Source: Dipteris shenzhenensis
Lineage: Eukaryota > Polypodiophyta > Polypodiopsida > Gleicheniales
DNA: 64,000 bases
Reading direction: 5' to 3' (one strand)
Assembly: GCA_047967505.1 (NCBI GenBank)
Contig: CM106539.1
A program made the translations under genes and the position numbers. The notes under the pieces were generated by a model. That model saw nothing but the letters and a program-made list of their open reading frames with translations. It searched no databases and had not been told where the DNA came from. This document shows positions 1 through 11,415 of the stretch, piece by piece (within the stretch, counting starts at the first letter, position 1; each line of letters begins with the position of its first letter).

Positions 1-300
1 GGCCTCAATTCAAACTTCATGGCTTCCCATCGCCAATCTCACTACTGAAGATCTTTAGCCATGGTCCATAGGTCCTCCGATGCATGGGGACTAGCTTTAT
101 GTCTGCTCACAACTTGGACAAATTGTGGACTGTGTGGCAACTAATGAAAATGCATGTCAGTCAATAAGCATCTTCACACTCGTCTGCTCGCATGGAGCAA
201 ATATATGACATGGAATCCTAATCATGCCCAAACATGTGAAAATTCTTGGGCAACCTAGATGTGGCGTCAAACGAGCGTCGTGGAGATGTAAGCCAATGAT
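1..300. other. No gene recognised
   Basis: No open frame with recognisable motifs, no repeat and no RNA gene was seen here. Confidence 0.5.
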
Positions 301-372
301 ATTCGCAACTAGGACTCGAACTTGGATACCTTTGCCACCACAAGCTTGACATCTCTATGAACTAGGCAAGCC
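301..372 (-). repeat. tRNA-derived SINE relic (pol III A and B boxes)
   Basis: Read on the minus strand, the stretch carries an A-box-like TTGCCTAGTTCATAG (about 370-356). About 49 bases downstream is a good B box, GTTCGAGTCCT (321-311). This is the spacing of an internal RNA polymerase III promoter in a tRNA gene. The body between the boxes does not fold as a clean tRNA and has no CCA or terminator that I can identify. A decayed tRNA-derived SINE head is therefore more likely than a working tRNA gene. Its 3' end was not found. Confidence 0.45.
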
Positions 373-3169
373 CTTTTTGATGAGCAACATTTAATATATA
401 AACAGAACACGACCGCCCAGCTACTGTGAAAACAGCCAAAACGGATGGACGGTGCTATTAGGGCAAATATGGATTTGGGGGGGCTTCCATTGTCCAAGGA
501 TGGGTTTGAAACCCCCCTAAGGTTGTCCTCTGATAGGCTCCTTCACATGAGGGATCAAGAGGGCATAAATTTGCACCTTCAAGGGGCAAGGTGCCAAATG
601 TGCCACCCCTTGTTGACTGGCAAGAGTAATCCTCCCAGCCATTTGGAGGTCTCCTCTAACTACGGAAATGTTCACACGAAGGGGGCAAGTTGCAAACCAA
701 GTTAAATTAGGTTCATGTGTAGTGGTTTTGGAGGAAAAACCCTGTTGTTGCCCGAGCCCCTACTTTGGAGTAGGGGCCATCAGAAAAACTACTTATGAAA
801 AGGATAGAGTGGTTTCAAAACCACCTTGAACGCATTAATAGGCTCTTGCCCATTCTTCGTGGATGGCTCTCGCTCCGAAATTGCGTGAACTAAATATTTC
901 TGGTGAAGAGCTCCTTGAGAGTAGCATTCCACTCCATAGCTGGTGCACAAGACCAACTTCCAACCGTGCATTTTTGGCTTTAGTATTTCTAGTAGGTAGG
1001 GTGGCTATGTGGCATAAGACAAAATGGGCATGGATTGATAATTGGAGCTGTCGCCATAGGACATATGGCGGAAAAGGGTACACACTAAGGTAGGTGTTGG
1101 CGTAACCACCACTAATAACCATCACTGTCCAAAGACAAGACACTAGATCCCACATAAATACATTACTTAGAAGAACTGGGAAGGATGATGCTGTCGAGTC
1201 GCGATTCTCGATGGGAAAACACCTCGAGTTGCTGAACAGTGCACAGAATAGACAACTGGAGGGCTGATATGGAGGTGGAGCTGAATCGTGATAGGTGACC
1301 TATGGCGATGGAAAAAGCTCGTGGGGGCATGTCTAAGCTGCGCAAAGTGTCCATGCACACACACGGAGAGTAGGAGAGGGATGGGGCGTGCATGATTAGA
1401 GGTGCTGTTCAACATGCAAAGGTTTCATGCGCACACACACACAATCACACATAGAAAGAGCTATTCAACGATAGCGTTGTGCTCGTCCCAAGTCTCTACA
1501 CGTCCATCCTGCATAGCGACTGCGCCTGGACTTTCCGCAAACCTGATCGGAAATTGATCCTCTCTCTCACAATTGCTCGCACCTTGTCTCAACCTCCAAG
1601 CAGAAAAGTGCCCAACCCCCCCACACACACAGTCGGCAAGAGAGCTTTTGCCCTCGCTGTAGCTTTTTGGAGTTCGCTGCAGAATTCTTACAGGCCCAGG
1701 TCAGCCTTTAAAGAGTAAAGGCAGAAGGGAGAGGTCGACGCGAGAGATGGCACCACACCCACAAGAAGACGGAGCCCGCCTTCTTTCCCTCCCCATGACG
1801 CGGTCAAACAAGTTAGCATTTCTGAGATCATCAAACCTGTCGGTCCTCCCCGCCATCCCTCCCCACTCCCTACTGCCCAATAGGCAGTAGCCCTTCCGGC
1901 CTTCAGCTTCTCAACCACGATTCCCGCCGATGTATGCTACCCCGTTCTCCCCCCCGCTTCCTCACTCCAACGCAGTTTCCATTCTCGCCCATTGATCAGG
2001 CGTTCCCCTGGCCGTTCGGTGCATCATGAGCTCCTCCCCATGTGCTTGGCCCGACGCCGAGAGGTGCTGACAGAAGGGGTCGCTGCATCTGTGGACGGCG
2101 TCTCGACCTGAAACACGTAGCGCTTGGGGTTACGTGAAATCATAAACGGTTGTCATGGCCACGCAAGTCTGAAGTCCGCACCACCACAAGCAATAAGGTA
2201 TGCACACGTCGGAACTTGGCATTAGCCTTTTCTTTGCTTACACAGCCAACAGAATCTTGACGTGCCGCTTTTCTTGTTTTACTAATCGCGATAGAAAACC
2301 TCTCTGTTGCAAATGCCAAGATAATATAGACCGGCTGTCCTAGCCATGAGACCTTTCTTATGCCCTTGACAGAACTCTTTTCTTAACTTAAACTGGTTAT
2401 CACCTGTTCAAACCCTCCTGAATTTATCAATTCATCGCTCTAATTTGTTTGAAAGTCTCAGCAAGCTCTCGCAGATTTGTCTAGAAGATAAGATTATCTC
2501 ATTGAGATCGTGTTATTGAAGGTCCAGCTGTGTTCGGTAACCGTAAGTCTTGTAAATCTCCTTGAAATTTGTGACATAACTACGCATCTGGGTTTGTGAA
2601 GGGGGAACGGAACGTTTCTCTTGGTGTGTTCAAGAGTATTTGTCATATCATAGGGCTGTTTGCTGTGATTCAACACTCCATCCTCATTTAGCAACCTCTA
2701 CACTTCATTCTTTGAAGTGTCTTGAAGTAAACCTTAGTCACACGACAAACTGAACGATTAGTTCCCATCTTTCTGTCAGATGACAGCAAAATTTACCATA
2801 CGATTATAGAACAGCCATGTAGCAGGCTTCAGACTTCAAAGCCACTTAGGGTGGCTTCACAGCGGTCCTAAAAGGTTGCTATTTTTAGGATGATCGTAGT
2901 AGATGTAATCTATGAACTTTGGATTTCCTTTCCATTAGGCCATAGACTGTGACAGGCATAGGCAAAGCATGGTCTTAAATGAGATTGTGCAAACTTGCAG
3001 AAGCTTGTGCTCAACATGTTGCTTAAAGAACGAAAGAAATTTAGGACTATGGGTGAGACCACTCCTTCGCAAGGATTTAAGGATAGCGACCCCTTAGGTT
3101 TCTTTAGGGCTCAGTGGAAAACCACGACTTAGTGTGAATTTCTACCTTTTTCTTACCTATTGCATTTGC
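373..3169. other. Intergenic DNA, no gene recognised
   Basis: Only short frames without recognisable domains occur. A short CA run lies near 1,432-1,446. The stretch 1,740-2,100 is somewhat more GC-rich than its surroundings but shows no coding signal that I trust. Confidence 0.5.
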
Positions 3170-3209
3170 CATCTCTCTCTCTCTCTCTCTCCCCCCCCCC
3201 CCCCCCCCC
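3170..3209. repeat. (CT)n followed by poly-C
   Basis: About ten CT dinucleotides run directly into about nineteen C residues. This is a compound microsatellite. Confidence 0.95.
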
Positions 3210-4122
3210 AATCTCTCCCTCTCAATCTCTCCCATTAAATTACGCTGGAGTGCCCTACTCTCTTGTTATTTCACATGGTTCAAGCATGTGCCATCTTATT
3301 CTTGTTTTAATATACTATATACCCTGAATACATCATTATCCACTCAAGAACCAACTCATTTGACTATGTACCATGTAAACGATATTTTGCATTTTATAAG
3401 TATCCATCGAAGAGGTTTTATGAGGATTTATGTATGCCTTTTATGATTGTTCTTAACCTTATATATTCGTGATCTTTTGTATTTCATGTTTAGTTTTATC
3501 TTCTAGATATCATCCTTATGAGACGACAATAATTTGTTCGTGATTTTTCTCACAACGAAATGTTTAGTATCTCATGTTTAGTTAAATCTTGTGGATATCA
3601 GTGTGTCGTAGGATTAGAGGTTAATATATATAATAAACGTCAACAACCTGAACATGGTGGTTCACACTTTATAAAAATGCCTCACATTGACTCAAACATG
3701 TTTGATTTGGTGAAATATGGAGTCATTTCTTACCAATTCCATAGATTTTCTTTCCTTTATAAAACTAAGGAATCTTTAATTACTCAATGTAGTAATTTGA
3801 TCACTTATCTAATACATGAGGTATAATCCAAGTAAAATCATGAAAAGAGTATGCACAACCTTAGATATGAAGTCTTTTATCCACAGTGTATCGTCCCTAG
3901 GCATGTTCATAATGATTGAATATAAGCTGAAAAGAAAAAGTGGGGAGTTGAATAACCCGTTTTTATTTCAGTTCAGTAAAAAGAGTTAAATTGACTATAC
4001 ATGTGATTTCTAAGTATGGAAATTATTATTGCATCATTGTTGGAAGCGGTACACAAGTGTAAGTGGTTCCTTAAGTTTTTTATGTTTTAAATAATTCATT
4101 CATTTTGTCATTCCTTCTTTCA
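3210..4122. other. AT-rich intergenic DNA
   Basis: An 88-codon frame at 3,560-3,826 (+) has no recognisable motif. Nothing else was seen. Confidence 0.5.
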
Positions 4123-4237
4123 TGAGAGAGAGAGAGAGAAAGAAGAAAGAAAGAGAGTTTATTAGCGTCCTCGGGGGGCCAAAAATGACCCATGGGACCC
4201 GTCTCGATACAATGTAAAAAGAGTCTCGATACAATGT

Positions 4238-4278
<41 letters not shown>
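4123..4278. repeat. (GA)n microsatellite with small tandem duplication
   Basis: Two GA/GAAA tracts flank a short unique piece. Within it, a block of about 22 bases (core TCTCGATACAATGTAAAAAG) occurs twice in tandem at about 4,202-4,245. The following GA tract at about 4,243-4,278 is nearly pure. Confidence 0.9.
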
Positions 4279-4281
<3 letters not shown>

Positions 4282-4562
4282 TCACCTTCGGAGTGCCAAC
4301 AGAAACTTAGTACGAAGACCTTTGTATAAGTGGATGCTTCAAGTGTGTGTGGGTATATGGATTTGTATGTGTGAGAGCATATGTTATACTATGGTCTACA
4401 CCCACTCTTGGGCACTAATGACGTCAGTGGGGATGTCATAGTAGCTAGTCCTTGCTATGCATGATGAAGTCTATGGTTTCGACCTTATGAGTGACTATCA
4501 TGAAATTGAAATTGCACTGTGTGTTTAATTTGGGCATGTTCCTGGATTCATCTAGATATATC
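4279..4562 (+). repeat. 540-bp repeat family, copy R1 (partial)
   Basis: This copy holds the second half of the unit: a CAGAAACTTAGTACGAAG segment, a GAGAGCATATG anchor near 4,373, a GTCATAGTAGCTAGTCCTTG segment, and a tail ending TCTAGATATA. The same ordered blocks recur at 6.5-7.4 and 8.3-9.3 kb. The microsatellite abuts its 5' side. Confidence 0.75.
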
Positions 4563-6490
4563 GTCCTTATAACACTACAATAACAGTCTCCATAATTATT
4601 CTCACAACCAAATAAAGCTCAACTCTTCATTCTATTTCTTTACTCAAGTTCATTGCACCGTTCTTTGATGCAAACAAGATTTTAACATTCATTCGTGATT
4701 TCATGCCTATCTTTATCGAGTGAATTTCTCTCTTGTCACTATGCCTCCAATTATACATGTGCATGCCAATGAGCCCTCAAAGTTTCTCTTTTGTAATTAA
4801 GTTGAACAAGATGGCTTGCCTTGACATAGGATTATGCAGCTATTCTTTCGAGTGTCAAGAAGTGACGAAGAGAAAGTTACCTCTTGCTATCTATTTTCAC
4901 TTTAAAACTATATCTGCCTTAAGTTGATCAGGTTACCTCAAAGATTTATGCCTTATTTGTGGCAACAAAATCCTAAACTCCCCTTTAAGGCGCATATAAT
5001 TTCAATCATTAGGGGAAAGATAATTGGAGCCTTTCAAATTTTATACCCATTTTCTCTATGCCTGTATTTTATCGACTCACAAATACAAAAGAATAAAATT
5101 TAATCCAGTGCAAGTGAAAGGGTTTAAGAGAGCCTATTTAAATATACAAGACAAAAAGTTGTAGGCATTACATATGGTAGGTTCATGTCAGTGTGCATAA
5201 TTGCAAGAATGGCACAATCTAGTAATTCTTTATCACCATGTGTATGTAGCTATTTATGATAGTTGAACATTGTGAAGAAATAACTTTAAAAGGGGAAATT
5301 CAATGTAGTGGTACCCTTTTTTAGGTGCAACTTAAAACTATAAAATCTTTTTAAAATTCATTGATTTCTTTTGTTGCTTTTAGATGTACATTTGCATTCT
5401 CAGGGGAGAGGGAGTTAGTGGATTGATGAATCATCTTGAGTGGATATGTATGCCCATGAGTTGCTTACAATCAGCCCACCAACTAACATTGCCGTATGTA
5501 GAAAATACTTTTTTTAGTGAGAGTGCACTTTTAAAACTACACAAGGATCTAGATTGTAGGTTTGCAATTAATAATTTAAGGGAGTTTCGTTTTGCACATA
5601 GAAGGTTTTTTGTCAGGTTGGAGCACTATGAAGCCTACTACATGTTGTGGGCAACTTAGCTAGGATTGTTGGTGACCTAGAATAGACATCCTCATCATGG
5701 GATCAATGTATAAACCTATGACATACTATAGAGTATTGAAATCAAGGTACAAGATTTAAGAAACTTTTGCATTCTTTATTGTTGACTCTTACACATGCAC
5801 GCATGTCTAAACGAAGGCACAAAGAACGACAAAGATAGCCTAGTGACTTGTATCATAAAGTTTCAAAGGACTTGTGGAAGATATTTGAAGATAATGCAAG
5901 GCTATACTTCTATGTGATTAAGTCTAGACTTGTTTCACCATATATTTTTATAATCTAATGAAAAGTATGCATAGGAAACTATAAGCGTAGTGTATGCAAT
6001 GTCCAACACTTTGAGATTATTATTTGGAAAGGATGACTCTCTAGAATAAGGGTGTTGGAAGGATCCTACTACTAACCAAGTGAAACATGATCAGCTAGTG
6101 AGATGGTTATGAAAATAGAAGTTCAAGAACTTGTAGTGCCAAGTATCATAATGATAGCTATTATTTATTTTAAATGAACTCTTGAGTAGCATTATATGAA
6201 GTTACAAATCACATTGAACATAGACTAGGCTTTAACATAAAGGAAGAAACAAAGGGGACGATCAAGGATTTTGGAAAGAGACAAGGAAAGTAAGCAAGAT
6301 AGCGTTGGAAAAGTTTGCAAGTTGCTACAACAAAGAAAGCAAGATGAAGGAAGCTCTTGCAACAATCCCACAAAGGAAGAAAAATGTTAAGCTTGTAGTT
6401 AAATTTGGTGCTATGACAATGAATGTGGAAAGGAGCGAATAAAATTTGAGCACTTAGTGGAACATAAAAAGCAAGCAACAAAAGCAACTA
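4563..6490. other. AT-rich intergenic DNA
   Basis: There are short frames only. The 91-codon frame at 5,384-5,659 (+) has no recognisable motif, and I cannot call it a gene. Confidence 0.5.
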
Positions 6491-6850
6491 TAGCCTGAAT
6501 GAAGAGTATGTGGACAACTTGTTGATTACCTTGTCCTTTAGTGCTAGCCTTTGCCATGGCTGAGTTTTCCCCCTTCATCGCCGGAGTATAGAAACTCAGT
6601 ATGAAGATCTTTGTATAAATGGATGCTCAAGTATGTGGGGGGGTGGATGTATGTGAGAGCATATGTTTATACCTTGGTGTATATCCTCTGTTGGGCATTG
6701 ATACTACACTTGGATGTGATAGTAGCTAGTCCCTGCCACGCATGAGGGAGTTTGTTCTTGGGACTATCGTGAAATTGAAACTCCACACTGTGTTGTATTT
6801 TGGAGATGAGTCTAGGCATGTTCTTAGATTCACCTAGATATATGTTTCCA
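6491..6850 (+). repeat. 540-bp repeat family, copy R2
   Basis: The copy starts with the CCTGAATGAAGAGTATGTGG block and continues through CTCAGTATGAAGATC, the GAGAGCATATG anchor near 6,655 and the ATAGTAGCTAGTCCCTGCC block, in the same order as R1, R4 and R5. The anchor lies about 540 bases before that of R3. Confidence 0.75.
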
Positions 6851-7376
6851 CCCATGCAAATTTCACCTTGTGAAGTTTTGATCCATGTTGTGGCTCGGTG
6901 ATATTGCAATCAATTATTTCTATCTTAAGTGGTGCATAGCCTTATCAGCTAGATTGTTATATGTTCCCGCCGTATTAGCAGACTTGCAAATTTTGACCTT
7001 GTGAAGTTTGGAACCCTTTTTGAACCAAGTTGCAGATTGTTGATACTGCGATAAACTCTTTCGATCTTAAATTGTGCATTGCCCTGAGCATTTTTGCTTA
7101 GAAATGCTCATTTGGAAGAGACTAAAATGAAATTGCATAATCTTCACAAGCAGTTGCAACAAGTGGATGATTATGTATGTGTGGGTGTGTTATGTGAGAT
7201 CATATATTTATACTATGGTCTACAACCATTGTTGGACATTGATGACATCGATGGGGATGTCATAGTAGCTAGTTCTTGCTATGCTTGGAAAGTTTATGGT
7301 TTTCATGTGATTGACTATCTCATGGTTGAAGTTGCACTATGTGTTGTGTTTTTAGAGAATAACGCTGGCCATGTTC
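6851..7376 (+). repeat. 540-bp repeat family, copy R3
   Basis: The leading block (CAAATTTCACCTTGTGAAG) occurs here twice, at about 6,857 and 6,985. Most of the middle block is missing. The anchor (GATCATATATT, near 7,195) and the GTCATAGTAGCTAGTTCTTG block are then conserved. A LINE fragment and an LTR relic separate it from R4. Confidence 0.7.
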
Positions 7377-7440
7377 TCGTGTGTGTGTGTGTGTACGTAC
7401 ATACATACATACATATACATATATATACATACACACTTCT
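7377..7440. repeat. (GT)n / (TACA)n simple repeats
   Basis: A GT run is followed by TACATACA and TATACATA repeats. Confidence 0.95.
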
Positions 7441-7770
7441 TCTTTTTTTGTGAAATCCATGTATTTTTATATTACAAGAGTCTGTCCCCAAATTAAAGAC
7501 CAGCAAATACAAGATCAAAAAATTTCATGGTAAGACAAGTAGACATTGTAATCTATCTAACGAATAGACAGTCAATCATAGAAAGATTGCCTGAGGACAT
7601 TTGGAAATAGTAGTACATGGAAGAAGTAGGCTCTCTAAAGACTCAGTGGTTCCTGTGTTTCCACAGAGTCCAAAGTGCCCAATATCAAAAAAAAGATCAA
7701 ACCTCTCCCTCTGTGGGTGAATGCTGAAAACACACAGATATACATGTGTGTGTGTGTGGCCACTCATTCC
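7441..7770 (-). pseudogene. LINE 3'-terminal fragment
   Basis: The minus strand encodes ALWTLWKHRNH followed by VFREP (about 7,690-7,640). This resembles the end of LINE reverse-transcriptase ORFs, where a W-x-x-W-x-x-R-N motif is common. In-frame stops follow. An A-rich stretch on the minus strand (plus-strand T run near 7,441-7,449) marks the 3' end. Nothing upstream of the C-terminal piece survives, so this is a heavily 5'-truncated insertion sitting between copies of the 540-bp repeat. The assignment rests on a short motif and the A-rich tail. Confidence 0.5.
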
Positions 7771-7776
7771 TTGGTA

Positions 7777-8109
7777 TGTGCCTTGTAGGCCTAGTTAGAG
7801 TCAGTTAGGTCAGTTGGTACAGTTAGGACATGTACCACCTAGTACACTTAGTCCATTTAGGACATTTTGCCCTAGGGTTTTGTTATATTGGCTCTCTTGT
7901 ACTTTTACTGAGTTTTGCAGCAATTCATTACAGCAGCTTGTTTTTGTCTTCATTCCCTCATTTCTTGAGCTTCCATTGCTTGCCCTAGCCTACAGTGGTA
8001 TCAGAGCAAGTTGGGGATCCCTCCCCTCAACCATTGACAGTTTTCCCAAGCTGTTTGGCAGCCTTTTGAGCCCTCGTTCTTGAGCTTCCATTGCCTGCCC
8101 TAGCCTACA
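7777..8109 (+). mobile_element. Collapsed LTR retrotransposon (LTR, PBS, second LTR end)
   Basis: An LTR-like segment ends at 7,994 in CTACA. One base later comes TGGTATCAGAGC (7,996-8,007), the initiator-Met-tRNA primer binding site. About 70 bases further on, the last 33 bases of the LTR (starting TTCTTGAGCTTCCATTG) recur at 8,077-8,109 with one mismatch. This is what an element looks like after deletion of almost its whole interior and most of the 3' LTR. The LTR start near 7,777 is a guess. Confidence 0.65.
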
Positions 8110-8299
8110 ATAAGGCCATATGTCATATAGAAATGTGTACTTGTCCCATATACGATTAGCTATATATAACTTGAAAATACTTATGTTCACAGTAGATGCA
8201 ATAGATTACTAAGCACATGATTGCGTCATTATTCCCCACCTTTACCATGATTACATTAAATTATTGTGTAAATGTAAATGCAAGCATATACATATATGT

Positions 8300-8836
8300 A
8301 TCACACAACATACAAATTTCACCTTGTGAAGTTTTTGTCCTTGTTTCGGCTTGCTGATATTGTGATAATTTATTCCATGTAGAGATCGTGTTTCCCTATC
8401 AGCTAGATTGTTTCCCTTTGGGGGAGACTAAAATGAGATTGTATAATCTTCATAAGCCGTTGTAGCTTGAATGAAGAAAATATGGATTGCTTTTTTATTA
8501 GTCTTCTCCTTTGGTGCTTGCTTTTATCACGGTTGAGTCTGGATTGCACCTCCGAAGTGTTGACAAAAACGTAGTACGAAGACGTTTGTATAAATGGATG
8601 CTCAAACATGTGTGGTTCTGTGGAGGTGTATGTGTAAGAGCATATGTTCACACTATGGTCTACACCCATTGTTGGTCTTTGATGATGTCAATGGGGATGT
8701 CATTATAGCTAGGTCCATACCTATATGTCATGGAGTTTATGGTTTTCAACCTTTTGAATGACTGTCATGGGATTGAAACAGCACAGTGTGTTGTGTTTTA
8801 AGAGGATGAGTTTAGACATGTTGCTAGATATGAGTT
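8300..8836 (+). repeat. 540-bp repeat family, copy R4 (most complete)
   Basis: All blocks occur in order: CAAATTTCACCTTGTGAAG (8,312), GCTTGAATGAAGAAAATATG (8,468), AACGTAGTACGAAGACG (about 8,565), the anchor AAGAGCATATG (8,636) and GTCATTATAGCTAGGTCC (about 8,698). The distance to the matching anchors of R5 is about 537 bases, which sets the period. Confidence 0.8.
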
Positions 8837-9300
8837 TCCATTGTATTAGTGGACCATTAAATTTCACCTTTGTGAAGTTTTAGCCCGTGTTGCGGCTTGT
8901 TGATAGTGTGATAAATTGTTTCCATCTGAAGTGGTGTGTTGCTCTATTAGCTAGATTCTCTTAGCATTTTTTGCTTAATGTTGCTCTTTTGGGAGAGACT
9001 AAAACGAAATTGTATAGTCTTCATAAGCTTGAATGTGAATACTTTTCTGATTAGCTCGTAGTGCTAGCTTTTGTCATGGTTTAGTTTCCCTTTTACCTTC
9101 GCAGTGTTGTTAAAAACCCAGTACGAATATCATTGTATAAATGGATGCCCCAATATGTGTGGGTTTGTATGTGTGAGCATATGTTTATTCTATGGTCTAA
9201 CCCAGTAATGGAGTTTATGGTTTTCAACCTTCTGACTGTCGTGAGATTGAAAAAGTACTATGTGTTATATTTTCTAGGCATGTTCTTGGATATGTATATT
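8837..9300 (+). repeat. 540-bp repeat family, copy R5
   Basis: It directly follows R4 head to tail: AAATTTCACCTTTGTGAAG (8,851), GCTTGAATGTGAATAC (9,030), the CAGTACGAATATC block and the anchor GTGAGCATATG (9,172). The copy is slightly shortened by loss of the block after the anchor. Confidence 0.75.
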
Positions 9301-9477
9301 GATTATGTATATTTATATATGCTTGCCATGCTAAAATGCTCAAAAAACTCAAAATTTTGAAAACTAGCACTCAAAATACATAACTAGATGCCAGGACAGC
9401 TCTCCTGTGAGATGTGAAGATATCTCGAATCTATGAATGTTGGGTTGTCTCTCGCTATGGCAGGAATTAGGAAAATT

Positions 9478-10012
9478 TAGGGCTCATTTTGGAGTCCTGT
9501 AAGGGTATCAAGTGAGAATATTCTCTCAAAAAGAGGGGCATGGATTTCTTTTTGCAAATTAGCTCAAAACTTGTAGGACTTGGCATATTTAGAACCTACT
9601 CTTTGGGCGGTTTCCAATGATATATACCATGATGAGTTTGGACATGGGAATCAAAAGATACAGGAAAAATTGCTTTCTTACAGGAGAAGGTTCACTTTAC
9701 ATGAATATTCTTCTATAAGAAAGGAATCTTTCTTGTATTTTCGTAAACAAAAGATTCCTTTGTTAAAGGAGAATATTGACTTTACATGAATATTCTCCTA
9801 TAAGAAAAGAGTCTTCCTTGTATCTCTCCATTCCCATGTCCAAACCCCATCATGGTATATATCATTGGAAACCTCTGAAAGAGTAGGTTCTAATATGCCA
9901 AGTTTGGCAAGTTTTGAGCTAGTTTGTAAAAAATATTCCACGACTCCTTTTTTTGAGAGATTATTCTTAAGTGAAATTCTTACAGAGGCCCAAAATGAGC
10001 TTAATGGGCGTG
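9478..10012. repeat. Long imperfect inverted repeat
   Basis: The left arm (about 9,478-9,672) and the reverse complement of the right arm (about 9,828-10,012) align along their whole length. They share AACCTACTCTTT, CCAATGATATATACCATGATG, TTTGGACATGGGAAT and a TTAGCTCAAAACTTG type block. Similarity is roughly 80 percent by eye. The loop (about 9,673-9,827) holds two direct copies of a 50-odd base block containing TTTACATGAATATTC. No transposase or terminal repeat was seen. Confidence 0.8.
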
Positions 10013-10140
10013 GTCTTGGTGATCTTTGTATATGGTGAGCCATATTAAGTGGGATGCCTTCGCTTAGATGGTCCCTTCTATGTAGAGATTGGATGGGCTG
10101 AATCTCAAGGGTGCTCTGGTGGTCAACCTCTGCATTGTGC

Positions 10141-10590
10141 ATGGTCTTTGTGTCTCTAACTCCAGCGCTTTGCGTTATCTCTTCCCACTAACCCATGCTG
10201 CCCTCATGTTAGCTATCGTCTCCTCCTCTACTCCACTATGTTCTAGGGCTGACTCGAATGCATAGAAGTTTGTAACATGTCGTTGTGCTTCATCTATCTT
10301 TGCCTCCAGTGGCATTGTCAACTTGAGACGACGTCTGATTTGTCATAATAGAATCTCTCTCTATCGCCACATCTCCATGAGATAGAGACCAACATAAACC
10401 TAGTCATGAAAGCAGATCAGTCGAGACAGTAGCCCAAACCGGTGTCCCTCTTGTCCTCGAATCTCATAATAGATCGAGCAGGTACATAGGAAATGATCCT
10501 CTATCTCCACCTTCGCCAGTGTGCATATCTAAAGATCATTGCTCTTTAGGCGTGCCTGTGGCTCTCCCTGTCTCAATCCTCATTTGATGG
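10141..10590 (-). pseudogene. Zinc-finger LINE-type module, relic 1
   Basis: On the minus strand, near 10,575-10,400, a decayed frame reads MRIETGRATG, then ICTLAKVEIEDHFLCTCSIYYEIRG. The key pattern is C-x-L-x(n)-H-x3-C-x-C followed by YYEIRG. It matches the other two relics at 12.3 and 14.1 kb, although the second Cys of the first pair is lost (A in CTLA). Stops interrupt the frame. The R-x-C-x-L-C ... E-x-H-F ... C-P-x-Y pattern is known from C-terminal parts of LINE-type reverse transcriptases. No RT domain is attached here. Confidence 0.5.
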
Positions 10591-10615
10591 GACAAGAGCT
10601 GTATTTGCTCCTACT

Positions 10616-11415
10616 ACAAAAGGTTCATCAGACACTTTGCTGATGTTGCAGCCTTTTACATGATTTGACCAAGTTCAATTTGCAGTTTTCAAATGGGAAG
10701 AGCGGCAAAAGACAGCTTTTAACACTCTCAAGGACAAGTTAAACGCGGAGCCGATTCTCATTGTTTGTGATTTAAACAAGTCCTTTGATGTGGACTGCAA
10801 TGCTTGCGGAGAGTGGATCTGCTTTCATCAGAATGGACATGTGGTCTCCTACGAGACTAGGAGATTGCGAGATGCTAAGAGACATGGGGACATATGAGAA
10901 AAAGATGTTGGCTCTTACTATTTGGAAACACTATCTTTTAGGAGCTGATTTCATGGTCAACATGGATCACCAAAGTCTTAGGTACTGCTTGACTCAAACT
11001 AATCTCTTGGAAAAAGTACATGAAATGGGCAAATTTTGTGTCCACATTCCATTCTCAAATTGTTCGTATTCGAGGAGCAAAGAATAGAGTGGCAGATGCC
11101 CTATCCAAGAGGCTTAACATCACCATAGCCTATCATAGTGACCTTGAGGAGATGAAAGAGCACTATCTAGAGGACCTAGACTTTGGAAAGATCATGGAAA
11201 ATATTCAGCAAGGCCAGTTGACCAGCCAGTATTCTCTCAAGGATGGGTATCCTATGAAGTATGATCAGCTATGTGTGACCCATACCATGGAGATGAAAGT
11301 ACTGGAGGAATCTCATGCACTGCCCTATGCAGGTAATTGAGGTATCTCTACCATGACTCAAGATATTGAAAGGTACTTCTTTTGGTCAAGTATACGAATA
11401 GATACTCCTAAGTTG
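10616..11415 (+). pseudogene. Ty3/gypsy RNase H-integrase fragment
   Basis: The fragment starts with a decayed end of the reverse-transcriptase connection (about 10,616-10,780). It continues into RNase H, with YEKKMLALTIWKHYLLGADF and NMDHQSLRY (10,885-11,000), and after a frameshift near 11,030 shows RIRGAKNRVADALSKR (11,045-11,115). The integrase zinc-binding start (HALPYAG and YFFW, about 11,310-11,390) is cut off at about 11,415. Wording around YLLGADF is close to gypsy element A at 23.4 kb, so the two are probably the same family. Both ends are truncated and no LTR is attached. Confidence 0.85.

Noticed and set aside
301-372. Functional tRNA gene
   Set aside because: A and B boxes are present, but I could not fold a proper acceptor and anticodon stem.
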